Assembly: GCF_000013665.1 (NCBI RefSeq)
Contig: NC_007912.1
Coordinates: 496,001-560,000 of the forward strand
Direction: 5' to 3'
DNA from: Saccharophagus degradans 2-40
GTDB lineage: Bacteria > Pseudomonadota > Gammaproteobacteria > Pseudomonadales > Cellvibrionaceae
DNA length: 64,000 nt
This document shows positions 34,511 through 43,335 of the stretch, piece by piece (position 1 is the stretch's first letter; every line of letters begins with the position of its first letter). A program made the position numbers and the translations under genes. Below the pieces are notes generated by a model. That model made no database searches. It was not told the origin of the DNA and saw nothing but the letters and a program-made list of their open reading frames with translations.

Positions 34511-34999
34511 ATGAATCAAGATAAAGTATTAGCCACTATAAAATCAAAATTTGACTTGGGTTATATCGTAGTTCTTGAAAGCGGAGAGGAAGCTCAGTTA
34601 CGCGTTCTTGAGCAAAAAGGAAGAGAGCTTGAGTTCCATATTGCAGGCACTGAAGAAAAGCTCTATGGACAGCAAATTCTTGTATATATTACATATCGTG
34701 ATGAAAGGTACTGCTCCGTAAGTCAGTTCTCACCAGCTGAAAGAGAAGAGCGAGAGGGACTCGAAAAGAAGAAAAAATATGCAAGGGAGACTTGTAAGGT
34801 TGGTGGCAGACATATTGTGGAGATAGAAAATGACTACGAGTGGGGATATCTATGTAGTGAAGTAAGTGGTTTTCTATCTGGAGCTATTAAAAAGCCAGCT
34901 CCATTACTAGTAGTTGGTCAAGTGATTGAAGCGGTAATAATAGGTAAAAACAAAAATGGGGCTCCGTACATGGAGGTCTATAATTCTAGCAATGCATAA
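34511..34999 (+). CDS. Cassette hypothetical protein, two OB-like halves
   Basis: A 162-residue soluble protein. Two beta-rich segments (about 6-60, GYIVVLESGEEAQLRVLE, and about 130-160, VGQVIEAVIIGKNKNGAP) have the rhythm of S1/OB folds and flank a basic, glutamate-rich helix. Nucleic-acid binding is conceivable but not shown. The stop codon is in R''. Confidence 0.6.
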   Translation: MNQDKVLATIKSKFDLGYIVVLESGEEAQLRVLEQKGRELEFHIAGTEEKLYGQQILVYITYRDERYCSVSQFSPAEREEREGLEKKKKYARETCKVGGRHIVEIENDYEWGYLCSEVSGFLSGAIKKPAPLLVVGQVIEAVIIGKNKNGAPYMEVYNSSNA

Positions 35000-35131
35000 C
35001 AATTCGCTCAAACACCGTTTCGGCCTACGGCCTCCACTGGACGCCCAAAGTTCCGCTCGCTTGTGCATTTGCTTCGCAAATTTTCGCACAAACCAGCTCC
35101 ACTTTGTGCGCCGTTTAGCTATGCGTTATGT
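34994..35131 (+). repeat. attC11 (major class)
   Basis: R'' GCATAAC, R' GTTATGT, 138 bp; shares the AATTCGCTCAAACACC L'' form with attC8 and has a CGCTTGTG/CACAAAC arm. Confidence 0.93.
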
Positions 35132-35143
35132 GTAAGAAATAGT

Positions 35144-35422
35144 ATGGGACCAAAAACTAAAGAGTTAGTAGAAGTTCTTGATCAATTGATCATTATCCTT
35201 GATGAAGATGAGATCGAAAATTGGGCTTCATACATGAGTCGGGCGCGGGAACTAATAGTCGCATCTGATTTTAGTGGTGTGGAGCGCGTGCTAAATGCAT
35301 ATGGCGGAATGGGTTCGTTTAATGATATTTCACTTAAAAAAATTACAAAGAAAAACTGTAATTTCAGCAAGCTTCATAATCGGGCATGGGAATTGTCCAA
35401 AGAGATTAGTCGCGCTCAATGA
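35144..35422 (+). CDS. Cassette small helical protein
   Basis: 92 residues, mostly helical, with the motif YGGMGSFND near the C-terminal third. Small proteins with a GGMGS-(L/F)-ND motif are common next to toxins and in cassettes, but I cannot assign a family. ATG 35144 is used; upstream frame is attC sequence. Confidence 0.6.
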   Translation: MGPKTKELVEVLDQLIIILDEDEIENWASYMSRARELIVASDFSGVERVLNAYGGMGSFNDISLKKITKKNCNFSKLHNRAWELSKEISRAQ

Positions 35423-35429
35423 GCTATAC

Positions 35430-35567
35430 ACATAACAATACGCTAAAACACCGTTTCGGCCTGCGGCCTCCACTGGACGCCCAAAGCTCCGCTTGTTTGT
35501 GCATTTGCTTCGCAAATTGTTGCACAAACCAGCTCCACTTTGTGCGCCGTTTAGCTATGCGTTAAAT
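35430..35567 (+). repeat. attC12 (major class)
   Basis: R'' ACATAAC, R' GTTAAAT, 138 bp; CAATACG/CGTTTCGG sub-variant. Confidence 0.93.
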
Positions 35568-35587
35568 TTCTTTTAATAGGATCGTTC

Positions 35588-35818
35588 ATGGAAAATATAA
35601 TTCTTGAGGCACCCAGTGGGGATGCGGTTGTAGGTTTTAAGCAGGTTGACGGATCAATATGCGATTATACATTTAATGTATCGGAAGATGGTGTGGTGCT
35701 AAATTACGTCAATTGTACAGCTGAAATATCGAAAACTGAGGATGGGGATCCCATAGCTGTGGATAGTGCTGGTACTGAATGGCCGTTTCTGGTTGTACGT
35801 GACCACACTATAATCTAG
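35588..35818 (+). CDS. Cassette hypothetical protein
   Basis: A 76-residue acidic protein, predicted mostly beta (FKQVDGSICDYTFNVSEDGV), no signal peptide. AGGATCG lies upstream of ATG 35588. Family unknown. Confidence 0.6.
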   Translation: MENIILEAPSGDAVVGFKQVDGSICDYTFNVSEDGVVLNYVNCTAEISKTEDGDPIAVDSAGTEWPFLVVRDHTII

Positions 35819-35840
35819 TGAAGAGTGTTGCTTGTAAAAA

Positions 35841-35969
35841 ATTTAACAAGGCCCACCAGGCTCAGCCGCTTCGCGGCTTGGACCTCCGTTCCGGCGCTCG
35901 TTTTGTGCTTTTCGCTACGCTGGCACAAAACGTTCGCCTCCACTACGGCCCCTGTGGGCGGCGTTATGT
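35841..35969 (+). repeat. attC13 (class 4-like)
   Basis: R'' ATTTAAC, R' GTTATGT, 129 bp. Outer arms AAGGCCCACCAGGC and CCCTGTGGGCGGCG; inner stem CGTTTTGTGC/GCACAAAACG. Confidence 0.9.
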
Positions 35970-35988
35970 TTAATCAGGTATATCAAGT

Positions 35989-36336
35989 ATGTCATTAGCC
36001 CGGCATGGAAATCGTGTTATAAAGCTAAGCGGGGTAGTGTCACTCGTCACTTTATTGGGGTTTGTTTTATCTTGCTTGGTATCAATGCCGACAGCAAGCC
36101 TGTTAGTGGTTGGGGTAGTGTTGGCGGTATTTAATTTTTTATGTTTGGTTTTAAATTGGAGGTTTAACGGAGTATTTTACTTCATATATCTAATTCCGTT
36201 TATCGGACTAAGTATCTCGTTCCCCAACGGAATATTGGAAATATTGCAGTTATTTACTCTGGCTTATGGAGTTGCAATGGCGGCCGTATTTATATTAAAA
36301 CCATTTATAGTAAAATATTTAGCGGCCAAAACATAA
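35989..36336 (+). CDS. Cassette multi-spanning membrane protein
   Basis: 115 residues with four predicted membrane helices (about 12-30, 36-55, 60-77, 84-105) and a basic N terminus. No family recognised. The stop codon is inside R''. Confidence 0.65.
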   Translation: MSLARHGNRVIKLSGVVSLVTLLGFVLSCLVSMPTASLLVVGVVLAVFNFLCLVLNWRFNGVFYFIYLIPFIGLSISFPNGILEILQLFTLAYGVAMAAVFILKPFIVKYLAAKT

Positions 36337-36470
36337 CAAAACGCTAAAACACCGTTACGGCCTTTGGCCTCCACTGGACGCCCAAAGCTCCGCTTCTTTT
36401 GTGCATTTGCTTCGCAAATTCTTGCACAAAAGCAGCTCCACTTTGTGCGCCGTTTAGCTCTGCGTTAGGT
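36331..36470 (+). repeat. attC14 (major class)
   Basis: R'' ACATAAC, R' GTTAGGT, 140 bp, CTTTTGTG arm variant; GTTACGG instead of GTTCCGG. Confidence 0.93.
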
Positions 36471-36476
36471 GAGTCT

Positions 36477-36854
36477 GTGAAAGCTTGTCTCGTATTTGTT
36501 TTACTCTGTATTTGTTCTTGCTCAAGCAATAACGAGCTCAAGGTGGTTAATGATTTCTTTGATCTCTACTCAGAATACTCTAGGGATAATACGGAGGTAA
36601 AAATAAAAAGATGTACGCATAATGAGTATGTTAATAATTTTCATTGTGCTCCAAATGGAAAATCAAACAAGAATGGTTGTCTCGAACAAAACCTATTGAG
36701 TCAATGTCAATTTATATTGAGCGTTAGCAATGATGGGTGTCATTATACGGTTCTCAATGCTTTAGCATGCGAAAGTGGTATTTGTAAAAATATTTATGAA
36801 TTTTATGGTGTTAATGTATGCAACTATTGCCGTACACACCTAACAAAACGCTAA
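36477..36854 (+). CDS. Cassette lipoprotein, cysteine-rich
   Basis: 125 residues from GTG 36477, which sits just after the R' box. A signal peptide ends in a lipobox (LCICSCSS). The mature part has ten or so cysteines (including CTHNEY, CAPNG, NGCLEQN, CQFIL, DGCHY, CESGICK, CNYCRTH), suggesting several disulphides in the periplasm. The frame continues past R'' and stops inside the attC, so the last residues are attC-encoded. Confidence 0.65.
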   Translation: MKACLVFVLLCICSCSSNNELKVVNDFFDLYSEYSRDNTEVKIKRCTHNEYVNNFHCAPNGKSNKNGCLEQNLLSQCQFILSVSNDGCHYTVLNALACESGICKNIYEFYGVNVCNYCRTHLTKR

Positions 36855-36975
36855 AACACCGTTCCGGCCTGTGGCCTCCACTGGACGCCCAAAGCTCCGC
36901 TTGTTTGTGCATTTGCTTCGCAAATTGTTGCACAAGCCAGCTCCACTTTGTGCGCCGCTTAGCTCTGCGTTATGC
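36838..36975 (+). repeat. attC15 (major class)
   Basis: R'' ACCTAAC, R' GTTATGC, 138 bp, GTTTGTG/CACAAGC arm; CCGCTTAGC instead of CCGTTTAGC. Confidence 0.93.
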
Positions 36976-37000
36976 ACACACCATTCAATCAGGAATCCTA

Positions 37001-37534
37001 ATGAAATTAAAGTCTATATTTTTATTGTTTGTTGCAATAATTGCAAATATTTCCAACGCAGGCGAGATGGTAACTTTGCCACTAAAAACCGAATTTGATT
37101 TGAAGGAAATAGAGTGGTTTAAAGCCGAAGGCTCGGCATCTATTACTGGAGAAGCAAGTTTGACTCTTAAAAATGGTACTATTTTAAATTGTAGCGGATA
37201 TAGTATCGAGTTAATTCCTACATCAAAATATGCTGATGAACGAATATTTTTAACATATGGTAATAATGAATTTGGAAAAGTATATATTGAAGACAATCCA
37301 CCAAAGTTCTCGCCTGATGCTCCTGAGTATCATTCAACTGTTAGAAAAACCATCTGTAACAGTGAAGGAGTTTTTAATTTCAGGAGTTTACCTGAAGGCA
37401 GTTACTATTTATTTGCTTTTTTATTCCCGCAAACGAAGAGTTCTGAAGATAGTACGAGAATTGAGGGTGGGGCTTTAATGCGTAAAGTCACTCTTCAAGA
37501 AAAAGAATATAAGAAGATCGAACTATTTAAGTAA
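37001..37534 (+). CDS. Cassette secreted protein with carboxypeptidase-regulatory-like end
   Basis: 177 residues with a signal peptide (about 1-20, IANISNAG). The C-terminal half (about 120-150: GVFNFRSLPEGSYYLFAF) has the G-x-F-x-F-x-x-L-P-x-G-x-Y pattern of carboxypeptidase-regulatory/Ig-like beta sandwich domains. Periplasmic or envelope protein of unknown role. ATG 37001 is well separated from the attC. Confidence 0.65.
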   Translation: MKLKSIFLLFVAIIANISNAGEMVTLPLKTEFDLKEIEWFKAEGSASITGEASLTLKNGTILNCSGYSIELIPTSKYADERIFLTYGNNEFGKVYIEDNPPKFSPDAPEYHSTVRKTICNSEGVFNFRSLPEGSYYLFAFLFPQTKSSEDSTRIEGGALMRKVTLQEKEYKKIELFK

Positions 37535-37538
37535 GCTT

Positions 37539-37678
37539 GCATAACAATACGCTAAAACACCGTTTCGGCCTGCGGCCTCCACTGGACGCCCAAAGCTCCG
37601 CTTCTTTTGAGCATTTGCTTCGCAAATTTTCGCACAAAAGCAGCTCCACTTTGTGCGCCGTTTAGCTCTGCGTTATGT
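37539..37678 (+). repeat. attC16 (major class)
   Basis: R'' GCATAAC, R' GTTATGT, 140 bp, CAATACG/CGTTTCGG sub-variant. Confidence 0.93.
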
Positions 37679-37690
37679 GCAAATCATGAA

Positions 37691-38038
37691 ATGAAAGTAT
37701 TCGATTTATTAAAGTGGATAATATGGCTTCCTGTACTAGCAATAGGTGTGGGAATCGCATTCTTTTCGCAGTTGCTTGAAAGGAGAATCAAAAGAAGTCG
37801 AGAGGAAGTGGAAGCTGTATTACTTAAAATGGAATCGGGAGTTGTAAGTGACGACCTTTGGGATGATTTCTTAAGTGTTCCAATTTTCGATAAGCAGCTC
37901 GATAAAGTCAGAGAGCGTGTAGAGGTTCTTTGGGCGTACGAAGATTTTCAAACAAAAAACGAAGATGGGTGCTACGTTTTGAACGAAAAAGGCCTGTTAG
38001 AACTCAGAGAGATACTTGGTGAACTTAGCAGTACATAA
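37691..38038 (+). CDS. Cassette membrane-anchored protein
   Basis: 115 residues: an N-terminal membrane helix (about 7-28) followed by a charged helical cytoplasmic domain (LLERRIKRSREEVEAVLLKM). No family recognised. The stop codon lies in R''. Confidence 0.6.
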   Translation: MKVFDLLKWIIWLPVLAIGVGIAFFSQLLERRIKRSREEVEAVLLKMESGVVSDDLWDDFLSVPIFDKQLDKVRERVEVLWAYEDFQTKNEDGCYVLNEKGLLELREILGELSST

Positions 38039-38150
38039 CAAAAAGCTGCACCTGACAAATATTGCTACGCTCGTTTTTGTGTATGTCGCGTAGCTCCATT
38101 TTACACAAAAACGAGCGTAGCAATATTTGCAGGTGAGCTTGGCGTTAGGG
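38033..38150 (+). repeat. attC17 (class 2)
   Basis: R'' ACATAAC, R' GTTAGGG, 118 bp; a very regular stem with AATATTGCTACGCTCG pairing with CGAGCGTAGCAATATT across a 30-base tip. Confidence 0.92.
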
Positions 38151-38175
38151 CTCCCGTGTTGCGAGAGTTAGAATT

Positions 38176-38526
38176 ATGAAATTAAAATTTATTGTAATTA
38201 TATTACTTATAATCGTTTCACCATTTACGCGTGCCCAAGATACAGTTGGAATAATGCAAACGTTTTGCGAGCTACAAGATGGAAATAGCATGAAAACATA
38301 CTGTTATTCTTATATTTCCGGAGTAATAGATGTTCAATCTTCATTTGGGTTAACTCACAAGAGTGAAACAATCTATACATGCTTTCCGGAGGGGGTTACC
38401 GCGCGGCAAGGTGCTGCAATATTTGTAAAATGGGCAAAGGAAAATCCAGAGCAGCATCATAAGCTCGCTCATTTTGGCGTAATAGAAAGTTTGAGAAGTG
38501 TATTTCCCTGTGGTCTCAAAAATTAG
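38176..38526 (+). CDS. Cassette Rap1a/Tai-like immunity protein
   Basis: 116 residues: a signal peptide (about 1-20) and a mature domain with the Rap1a/Tai pattern: a cysteine near the start (TFCELQ), C-x-SYISGVIDV, CFPEGVTARQ, then a WAKENPEQHHKLA helix and a final FPCG. Proteins of this family are periplasmic antidotes to type VI secretion amidases (Tae4/Ssp). No effector gene is adjacent, so it may be an orphan immunity gene or have another role. Confidence 0.6.
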   Translation: MKLKFIVIILLIIVSPFTRAQDTVGIMQTFCELQDGNSMKTYCYSYISGVIDVQSSFGLTHKSETIYTCFPEGVTARQGAAIFVKWAKENPEQHHKLAHFGVIESLRSVFPCGLKN

Positions 38527-38640
38527 CCCTAACAAAAAGCTGCACCTGACATTTTTTGCTACGCTCAATTGTGTATGTCGCGTAGCTCCATTTTACACAA
38601 TTGCTCTCCGCAAAAACTGCAGGTGAGCTTGGCGTTATGA
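38527..38640 (+). repeat. attC18 (class 2)
   Basis: R'' CCCTAAC, R' GTTATGA, 114 bp; very close to attC4. Confidence 0.9.
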
Positions 38641-38949
38641 GCTACCAGCTAGATGTCGCCAAGGTCGGTTTTAAGGCTTAAATTTAGGTTAATTTGAATG
38701 TGCTATGGAATGGCTTTTTCCTCGGTTTTTCACTTCCATTCCATTTGAAAAAGTACTAGGCTAAACACAATTTTAGCGAGTATTTTCTTGGCTGTTTTGC
38801 AATTCCTACTTAAAGCGCAGAAGGTTGGTACTACTGCTTTGGCTTTAAGGCAACGCGGCTATAAGCAAAATCAAAAGCATGTATGGGTTACTAATCAATT
38901 TAATAGGTAATAAAATATTTAAGGTGTTGCAGGTATGGTTCGTGGTCTC
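38635..38949 (+). repeat. ORF-less cassette, family A, copy 5
   Basis: A 315-base body. Micro-ORF at 38637-38681 (MSYQLDVAKVGFKA). Intact ATGGAATGG/CCATTCCAT hairpin and TTACTA-17-TAAAAT pair near the 3' end. Confidence 0.9.
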
Positions 38950-39089
38950 TCATAACAAAACGCTAAAACACCGTTCCGGCCTGCGGCCTCCACTGGACGC
39001 CCAAAGCTCCGCTTCTTTTGTGCATTTGCTTCGCAAATTTTCGCACAAAAGCAGCTCCACTTTGTGCGCCGTTTAGCTCTGCGTTACAT
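38950..39089 (+). repeat. attC19 (major class)
   Basis: R'' TCATAAC, R' GTTACAT, 140 bp, CTTTTGTG arm variant. Confidence 0.93.
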
Positions 39090-39098
39090 GTAATCACT

Positions 39099-39629
39099 AT
39101 GTCCGAAAAATATTGGCAATATCGCACTTGTAAAAATTGTGGTTTTGAAGAGCAGAGGGAAAATGAAAAACTTGTTGCTGCATTTGAATCAACAAGGAAG
39201 TGGGAGAGTATGTGTCCTAATTGCGGAGTGAAAAACGTAGAGCGTGCAGGATGGGCTATACCTGATTTAGATAGCGAATTACTTAGAGTGTGGGGAAAGG
39301 ACGAAAGCCTACAATTTGACCAGCAAGATGAAGATATACTGCTAGCGGAAGAAGACAATATCGAGTTGCTTTTAAATGGCGTTGATTCAAAAGAATTACT
39401 CCATTCTAAAAGGTCAACATTGTTAGCTGCTTTATGCGTACTAGTTTATGATCATACTCCTGAAGGCGATGAGGAAGATCCAGATGTTAAACCGGAAATC
39501 TCTGCAAAAGTTACAGCAGAACTCAAAGATCGTATGCATCTCTTTAATGAATTGGATACAGTTTATATTTCTGAATATATTAAAGAGGTTGTGTATCCAA
39601 GGCTTGGCATTCCTCTGGCAAACATGTAA
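39099..39629 (+). CDS. Cassette zinc-ribbon protein
   Basis: 176 residues. The N terminus has two CxxC knuckles (CKNCG and CPNCG, 26 residues apart), a likely zinc ribbon; the rest is acidic and helical. It may bind nucleic acid or protein through the ribbon. ATG 39099 sits nine bases after R'. The stop TAA is part of R''. No named family recognised. Confidence 0.65.
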   Translation: MSEKYWQYRTCKNCGFEEQRENEKLVAAFESTRKWESMCPNCGVKNVERAGWAIPDLDSELLRVWGKDESLQFDQQDEDILLAEEDNIELLLNGVDSKELLHSKRSTLLAALCVLVYDHTPEGDEEDPDVKPEISAKVTAELKDRMHLFNELDTVYISEYIKEVVYPRLGIPLANM

Positions 39630-39737
39630 CAATTTTGTCAGCAGGACATTTTTTGCTACGCTTCGTTTTGCGGTGGCTTCGCCACTTTAACGCAAAACTC
39701 CACTAGACAAAAAATGCCTGTTACAAAAGCGTTATGA
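39624..39737 (+). repeat. attC20 (class 3)
   Basis: R'' ATGTAAC, R' GTTATGA, 114 bp. Class 3: TTTGTCAGCAGG outer arm with CCTGTTACAAA, inner stem GTTTTGCGGTGGC/CGCAAAAC. Confidence 0.9.
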
Positions 39738-40124
39738 GCTACCAGCTAGGTATCGCCAAGGTCGGTTTTAAAGTTTAAATATAGGTTAATTTGAATGTGC
39801 TATGGAATGGCTATCTTCCTTTGATTTTCACTTCCATTCCATTTGTAAAAGTAATAGGCTAAAGCCAATTACAACGTGCTTTCGTAGCCTTTGGTTGGCA
39901 GTTTTAATCCGGTTTAACTAAATTGTAAAAACACACAAATTAGTTAAACCTCGTTGGTGCTAGTCATCAAGAGTGTGCCTGTTAGGTAAATAGTCTTCAG
40001 GTTCGTATTATTTTGTTGGCTTTTTGGCAACGCTGCTTTAAGTAAGGTCAAAAGCATCTATGGGTTACTAATCAATTTGGTTGGTATAAAAAAATAAGGT
40101 GTTGCAGGTGCAGTTAGTGGTCTC
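39732..40124 (+). repeat. ORF-less cassette, family B, copy 6
   Basis: A 393-base body. Micro-ORF at 39734-39778 (MSYQLGIAKVGFKV). Both hairpins intact. Very close to copy 7. Confidence 0.9.
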
Positions 40125-40262
40125 TCATAACAAAACGCTAAAACACCGTTCCGGCCTGCGGCCTCCACTGGACGCCCAAAGCTCCGCTTGTTTGTGCATT
40201 TGCTTCGCAAATTATTGCACAAGCCAGCTCCACTTTGTGCGCCGTTTAGCTCTGCGTTATGT
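40125..40262 (+). repeat. attC21 (major class)
   Basis: R'' TCATAAC, R' GTTATGT, 138 bp, GTTTGTG/CACAAGC arm. Confidence 0.93.
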
Positions 40263-40284
40263 GCCTAAAGAGTTCACGTTAAAA

Positions 40285-40710
40285 ATGAAAATTATATTTT
40301 TTATTCTGGTTATATTCTCCTCGGTTGATTTGTTAGCGAATGAATCTTATGTAGAGCGCTGGACTATGAGTAATGGGCTTGAGTGCTCAATAACTTTTGA
40401 TTCGTCACATGAGCTTCGGTTGAGTACACATTGGGATGGCAATGGTGACCCACCAATAAAAATTAGTGAAGCCAAAAAGATAGTAAGTGATTGGGTTGCG
40501 AACGAATATCAAGGGAAGGTGTCAGAAGAAATTGTTCGTTATAGTTTAAGCTCGTATCGTGCTGAAGGCTTTAAAACTAATCAGTGGCTTTATAATATTA
40601 GTTTCGTGAAATTCCGTGGTGGTGAACCTGATCCAGATTTCAACGAAAATATTGTTGTTCTGATGGATGGTAGTACTTTAAGTAAACGGTGTAGAATCAA
40701 AGGCACATAA
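40285..40710 (+). CDS. Cassette secreted protein
   Basis: 141 residues: a signal peptide (about 1-19, SSVDLLANE) and a mature domain with two cysteines (GLECSI and KRCRI near the end). The C-terminal region has alternating beta strands (QWLYNISFVKFRGG). Periplasmic, family unknown. ATG 40285; upstream frame is attC. The stop codon lies in R''. Confidence 0.65.
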   Translation: MKIIFFILVIFSSVDLLANESYVERWTMSNGLECSITFDSSHELRLSTHWDGNGDPPIKISEAKKIVSDWVANEYQGKVSEEIVRYSLSSYRAEGFKTNQWLYNISFVKFRGGEPDPDFNENIVVLMDGSTLSKRCRIKGT

Positions 40711-40818
40711 CAAGTTTGTCAACAGGACATTTTTTGCTACGCTCCGTTTTGCGGTGGCTTCGCCATTTTACCGCAAAACTCCACTACACAAAAAATGCCT
40801 GTTACAAAGGCGTTATGA
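40705..40818 (+). repeat. attC22 (class 3)
   Basis: R'' ACATAAC, R' GTTATGA, 114 bp; nearly identical to attC20. Confidence 0.9.
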
Positions 40819-41205
40819 GCTACCAGCTAGGTATCGCCAAGGTCGGTTTTAAAGTTTAAATATAGGTAAATTTGAATGTGCTATGGAATGGCTATCTTCC
40901 TTTGATTTTCACTTCCATTCCATTTATAAAAGTAATAGGCTAAAGCCAATTACAACGTGCTTTCGTAGCCCTTGGTTGGCAGTTTTAATCCGGTTTAACT
41001 AAATTGTAAAAACACACAAATTAGTTAAACCTCGTTGGTGCTAGTCATCAAGTGTGTTCCTGTTGGGTAAATAGTCTTCAGGCTCGTATTATTTTGTTGG
41101 CTTTTGAGCAACGCTGCTTTAAGTAAGGTCAAAAGCATCTATGGGTTACTAATCTATTTGGTTGGTATTAAAAAATAAGGTGTTGCAGGTGCGGTTAGTG
41201 GTCTC
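40813..41205 (+). repeat. ORF-less cassette, family B, copy 7
   Basis: A 393-base body. Micro-ORF at 40815-40859 (MSYQLGIAKVGFKV). Both hairpins intact. As with copy 6 it follows a class 3 attC. Confidence 0.9.
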
Positions 41206-41345
41206 TCATAACAAAACGCTAAAACACCGTTCCGGCCTGCGGCCTCCACTGGACGCCCAAAGCTCCGCTTCTTTTGTGCATTTGCTTCGCAAATTATTGT
41301 ACAAAAGCGGCTCCACTTTGCGCGCCGTTTAGCTCTGCGTTATGG
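41206..41345 (+). repeat. attC23 (major class)
   Basis: R'' TCATAAC, R' GTTATGG, 140 bp, CTTTTGTG arm; the next cassette's R'' is CCATAAC, matching this rarer box. Confidence 0.93.
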
Positions 41346-41370
41346 TTTGTATGAAAATGGACGATTGACG

Positions 41371-41625
41371 ATGTTGGTAGGGTTAGCGATTTCATTTATG
41401 GCATTGATAGGTTTTGTATTCGCCATTGTCCTATTGTTAGCGGCTGCAATCAGATATGGAGTATTTCTATTTTCTACTAGGCAATCTACTTCGAGAGCCA
41501 AGCATGCAATTAGTTACATATTCTTTAAAGATCAATCTGATGATTTATCAATAGCAAAATTGTTTTATCTGTCGGTTTTTTTGTCTGTATTAGCCATTAC
41601 AATGATCAGCATATTGGGCGGGTAA
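41371..41625 (+). CDS. Cassette membrane protein
   Basis: 84 residues with two membrane helices (about 2-26 and 62-82) joined by a basic cytoplasmic loop (RQSTSRAKHAISY). I use ATG 41371; an in-frame TTG at 41347 just after R' is possible. Family unknown. Confidence 0.55.
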   Translation: MLVGLAISFMALIGFVFAIVLLLAAAIRYGVFLFSTRQSTSRAKHAISYIFFKDQSDDLSIAKLFYLSVFLSVLAITMISILGG

Positions 41626-41649
41626 ATTATTGGCTTCTAAGCACAAAAA

Positions 41650-41789
41650 CCATAACAATACGCTAAAACACCGTTTCGGCCTGCGGCCTCCACTGGACGC
41701 CCAAAGCTCCGCTTCTTTTGTGCATTTGCTTCGCAAATTTTCGCACAAAAGCAGCTCTACTTTGTGCGCCGTTTAGCTATGCGTTATGA
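41650..41789 (+). repeat. attC24 (major class)
   Basis: R'' CCATAAC, R' GTTATGA, 140 bp, CAATACG/CGTTTCGG sub-variant. Confidence 0.93.
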
Positions 41790-41816
41790 GCCCAGCACCG
41801 CTTGGATATGATATAA

Positions 41817-42845
41817 ATGAAGAAGAAACGAAGAATACTAGCCATAAGAATCACATTGCTTATTGGAACTATCATTTCACTATTCTTCGTGCCATGGATT
41901 TTAGTAAAGGCTTGGATTTTACCGTTACCCGATACAGTTCAAGAGCAGGTGGATGAGGCTATTGGACACGGATTTGATGGCATGATTGTTTATGTGGACG
42001 AAGCAGGAAAACCTCCAGCGTTTTACACCGGTGGCTGGAAAGATCGAGAAAATAAAAAATCAGCAGACGCAAATTCCTTATTCAAAATTGCCAGTATTAG
42101 CAAATTGTATACGGCGGTAGCTGTAACAAAATTGGTCAAAGAAAAGCGATTATCCCTCGACGCACCCCTTGTAGATTACCTTCCAGAACTTAGAGGAAGA
42201 ATCGCAAATTCAGAACAAATTACCTTAAAAATGATGGTTCAACATAGATCTGGAATTCCCAATTTCACAGATAATCCTGATTATTGGGAAAACGAACAGC
42301 AAAATGGTCATGCAGCCCTTGATTTTGCGCTCGACTTACCGCCGAGTTTTGAGCCCGACGAAGGTTATCAATATTCCAATACTAATTATTTGCTGCTTCG
42401 CAACATCATGGATGAGGTATTAGGATATAGCCACCAGCAATATATTAAGGAAAAAATATTGATCCCCCTCGAATTGAATAACACTTATTTTTCAATAAAG
42501 GAAGTTGACCTTGATGATGTAATGAGTGGGTATTACGTTGGACATGAGGAAGATTTTAAAGCTCGCGAGTATGGAATGTTAGCTACGGCAGAGGATGTGG
42601 GTATCTTCTTGCGTGCCTTAAACGATGGCTCAGTATTTGAAGAAGGAGAAGAGGAAATCTATCCTTATGTCTACGATCATGGAGGTTTGGTTGTCGGCTA
42701 TCAGAGCCTCGCAAAATACAACAAAGATCTAGATGCGGTAGTGGTTCAATTTATTAATACGACGGATTTTAACGGATATGAATGGAATTTATCTGAAATT
42801 ATAATTAACCGTATTATTAAAATACTGAGCAGAAAAAACTCATAA
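41817..42845 (+). CDS. Cassette serine beta-lactamase-like hydrolase
   Basis: A 342-residue membrane-anchored protein of the beta-lactamase/D-alanyl-D-alanine carboxypeptidase superfamily (class C / PBP4* fold). The nucleophile motif S93-I-S-K96, the Y186-S-N188 motif and H288-G-G290 in place of KTG are visible. An N-terminal helix (about 8-30) anchors it in the inner membrane facing the periplasm. Substrates of such enzymes range from peptidoglycan peptides to esters; antibiotic hydrolysis cannot be inferred. Complete, with the stop codon in R''. Confidence 0.85.
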   Translation: MKKKRRILAIRITLLIGTIISLFFVPWILVKAWILPLPDTVQEQVDEAIGHGFDGMIVYVDEAGKPPAFYTGGWKDRENKKSADANSLFKIASISKLYTAVAVTKLVKEKRLSLDAPLVDYLPELRGRIANSEQITLKMMVQHRSGIPNFTDNPDYWENEQQNGHAALDFALDLPPSFEPDEGYQYSNTNYLLLRNIMDEVLGYSHQQYIKEKILIPLELNNTYFSIKEVDLDDVMSGYYVGHEEDFKAREYGMLATAEDVGIFLRALNDGSVFEEGEEEIYPYVYDHGGLVVGYQSLAKYNKDLDAVVVQFINTTDFNGYEWNLSEIIINRIIKILSRKNS

Positions 42846-42947
42846 CAAGTTTGTCAACCTGAACCAAATTACTACGCGGTTTTGTGTTCGCTGCGCTTTT
42901 AACACAAAGCCGCTCCGCAATTCGGTCCGGTTACAAAAGCGTTATGA
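42840..42947 (+). repeat. attC25 (class 3-like)
   Basis: R'' TCATAAC, R' GTTATGA, 108 bp; TTTGTCAACCTGAACC arm with GGTTACAAA, inner stem GCGGTTTTGTG/CACAAAGCCGC. Confidence 0.88.
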
Positions 42948-43335
42948 GCTACCAGCTAGGTATAGCCAAGGTCGGTTTTAAGGTTTAAATATAGGTAAAT
43001 TTGAATGTGCTATGGAATGGCTATCTTCCTTTGATTTTCACTTCCATTCCATTTGTAAAAGTAATAGGCTAAAGCCAATTACAACGTGCTTTCGTAGCCC
43101 TTGGTTGGCAGTTTTAATCCGGTTTAACTAAATTGTAAAAACACACAAATTAGTTAAACCTCGTTGGTGCTAGTCATCAAATATGTTCCTGTTGGGTAAA
43201 TAGTCTTCAGGCTCGTATTATCTTGTTGGCTTTTGAGCAACGCTGCTTTAAGTAAGGACAAAAGCATCTATGGGATTACTAATCAATTTGGTTGGTATTA
43301 AAAAATAAGGTGTTGCAGGTGCAGTTAGTGGTCTC
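42942..43335 (+). repeat. ORF-less cassette, family B, copy 8
   Basis: A 394-base body. Micro-ORF at 42944-42988 (MSYQLGIAKVGFKV). Both hairpins intact. Confidence 0.9.

Noticed and set aside
41351..41368. Tiny frame ATG AAA ATG GAC GAT TGA before the 41371 gene
   Set aside because: Five codons without Shine-Dalgarno and no other copy to support conservation.
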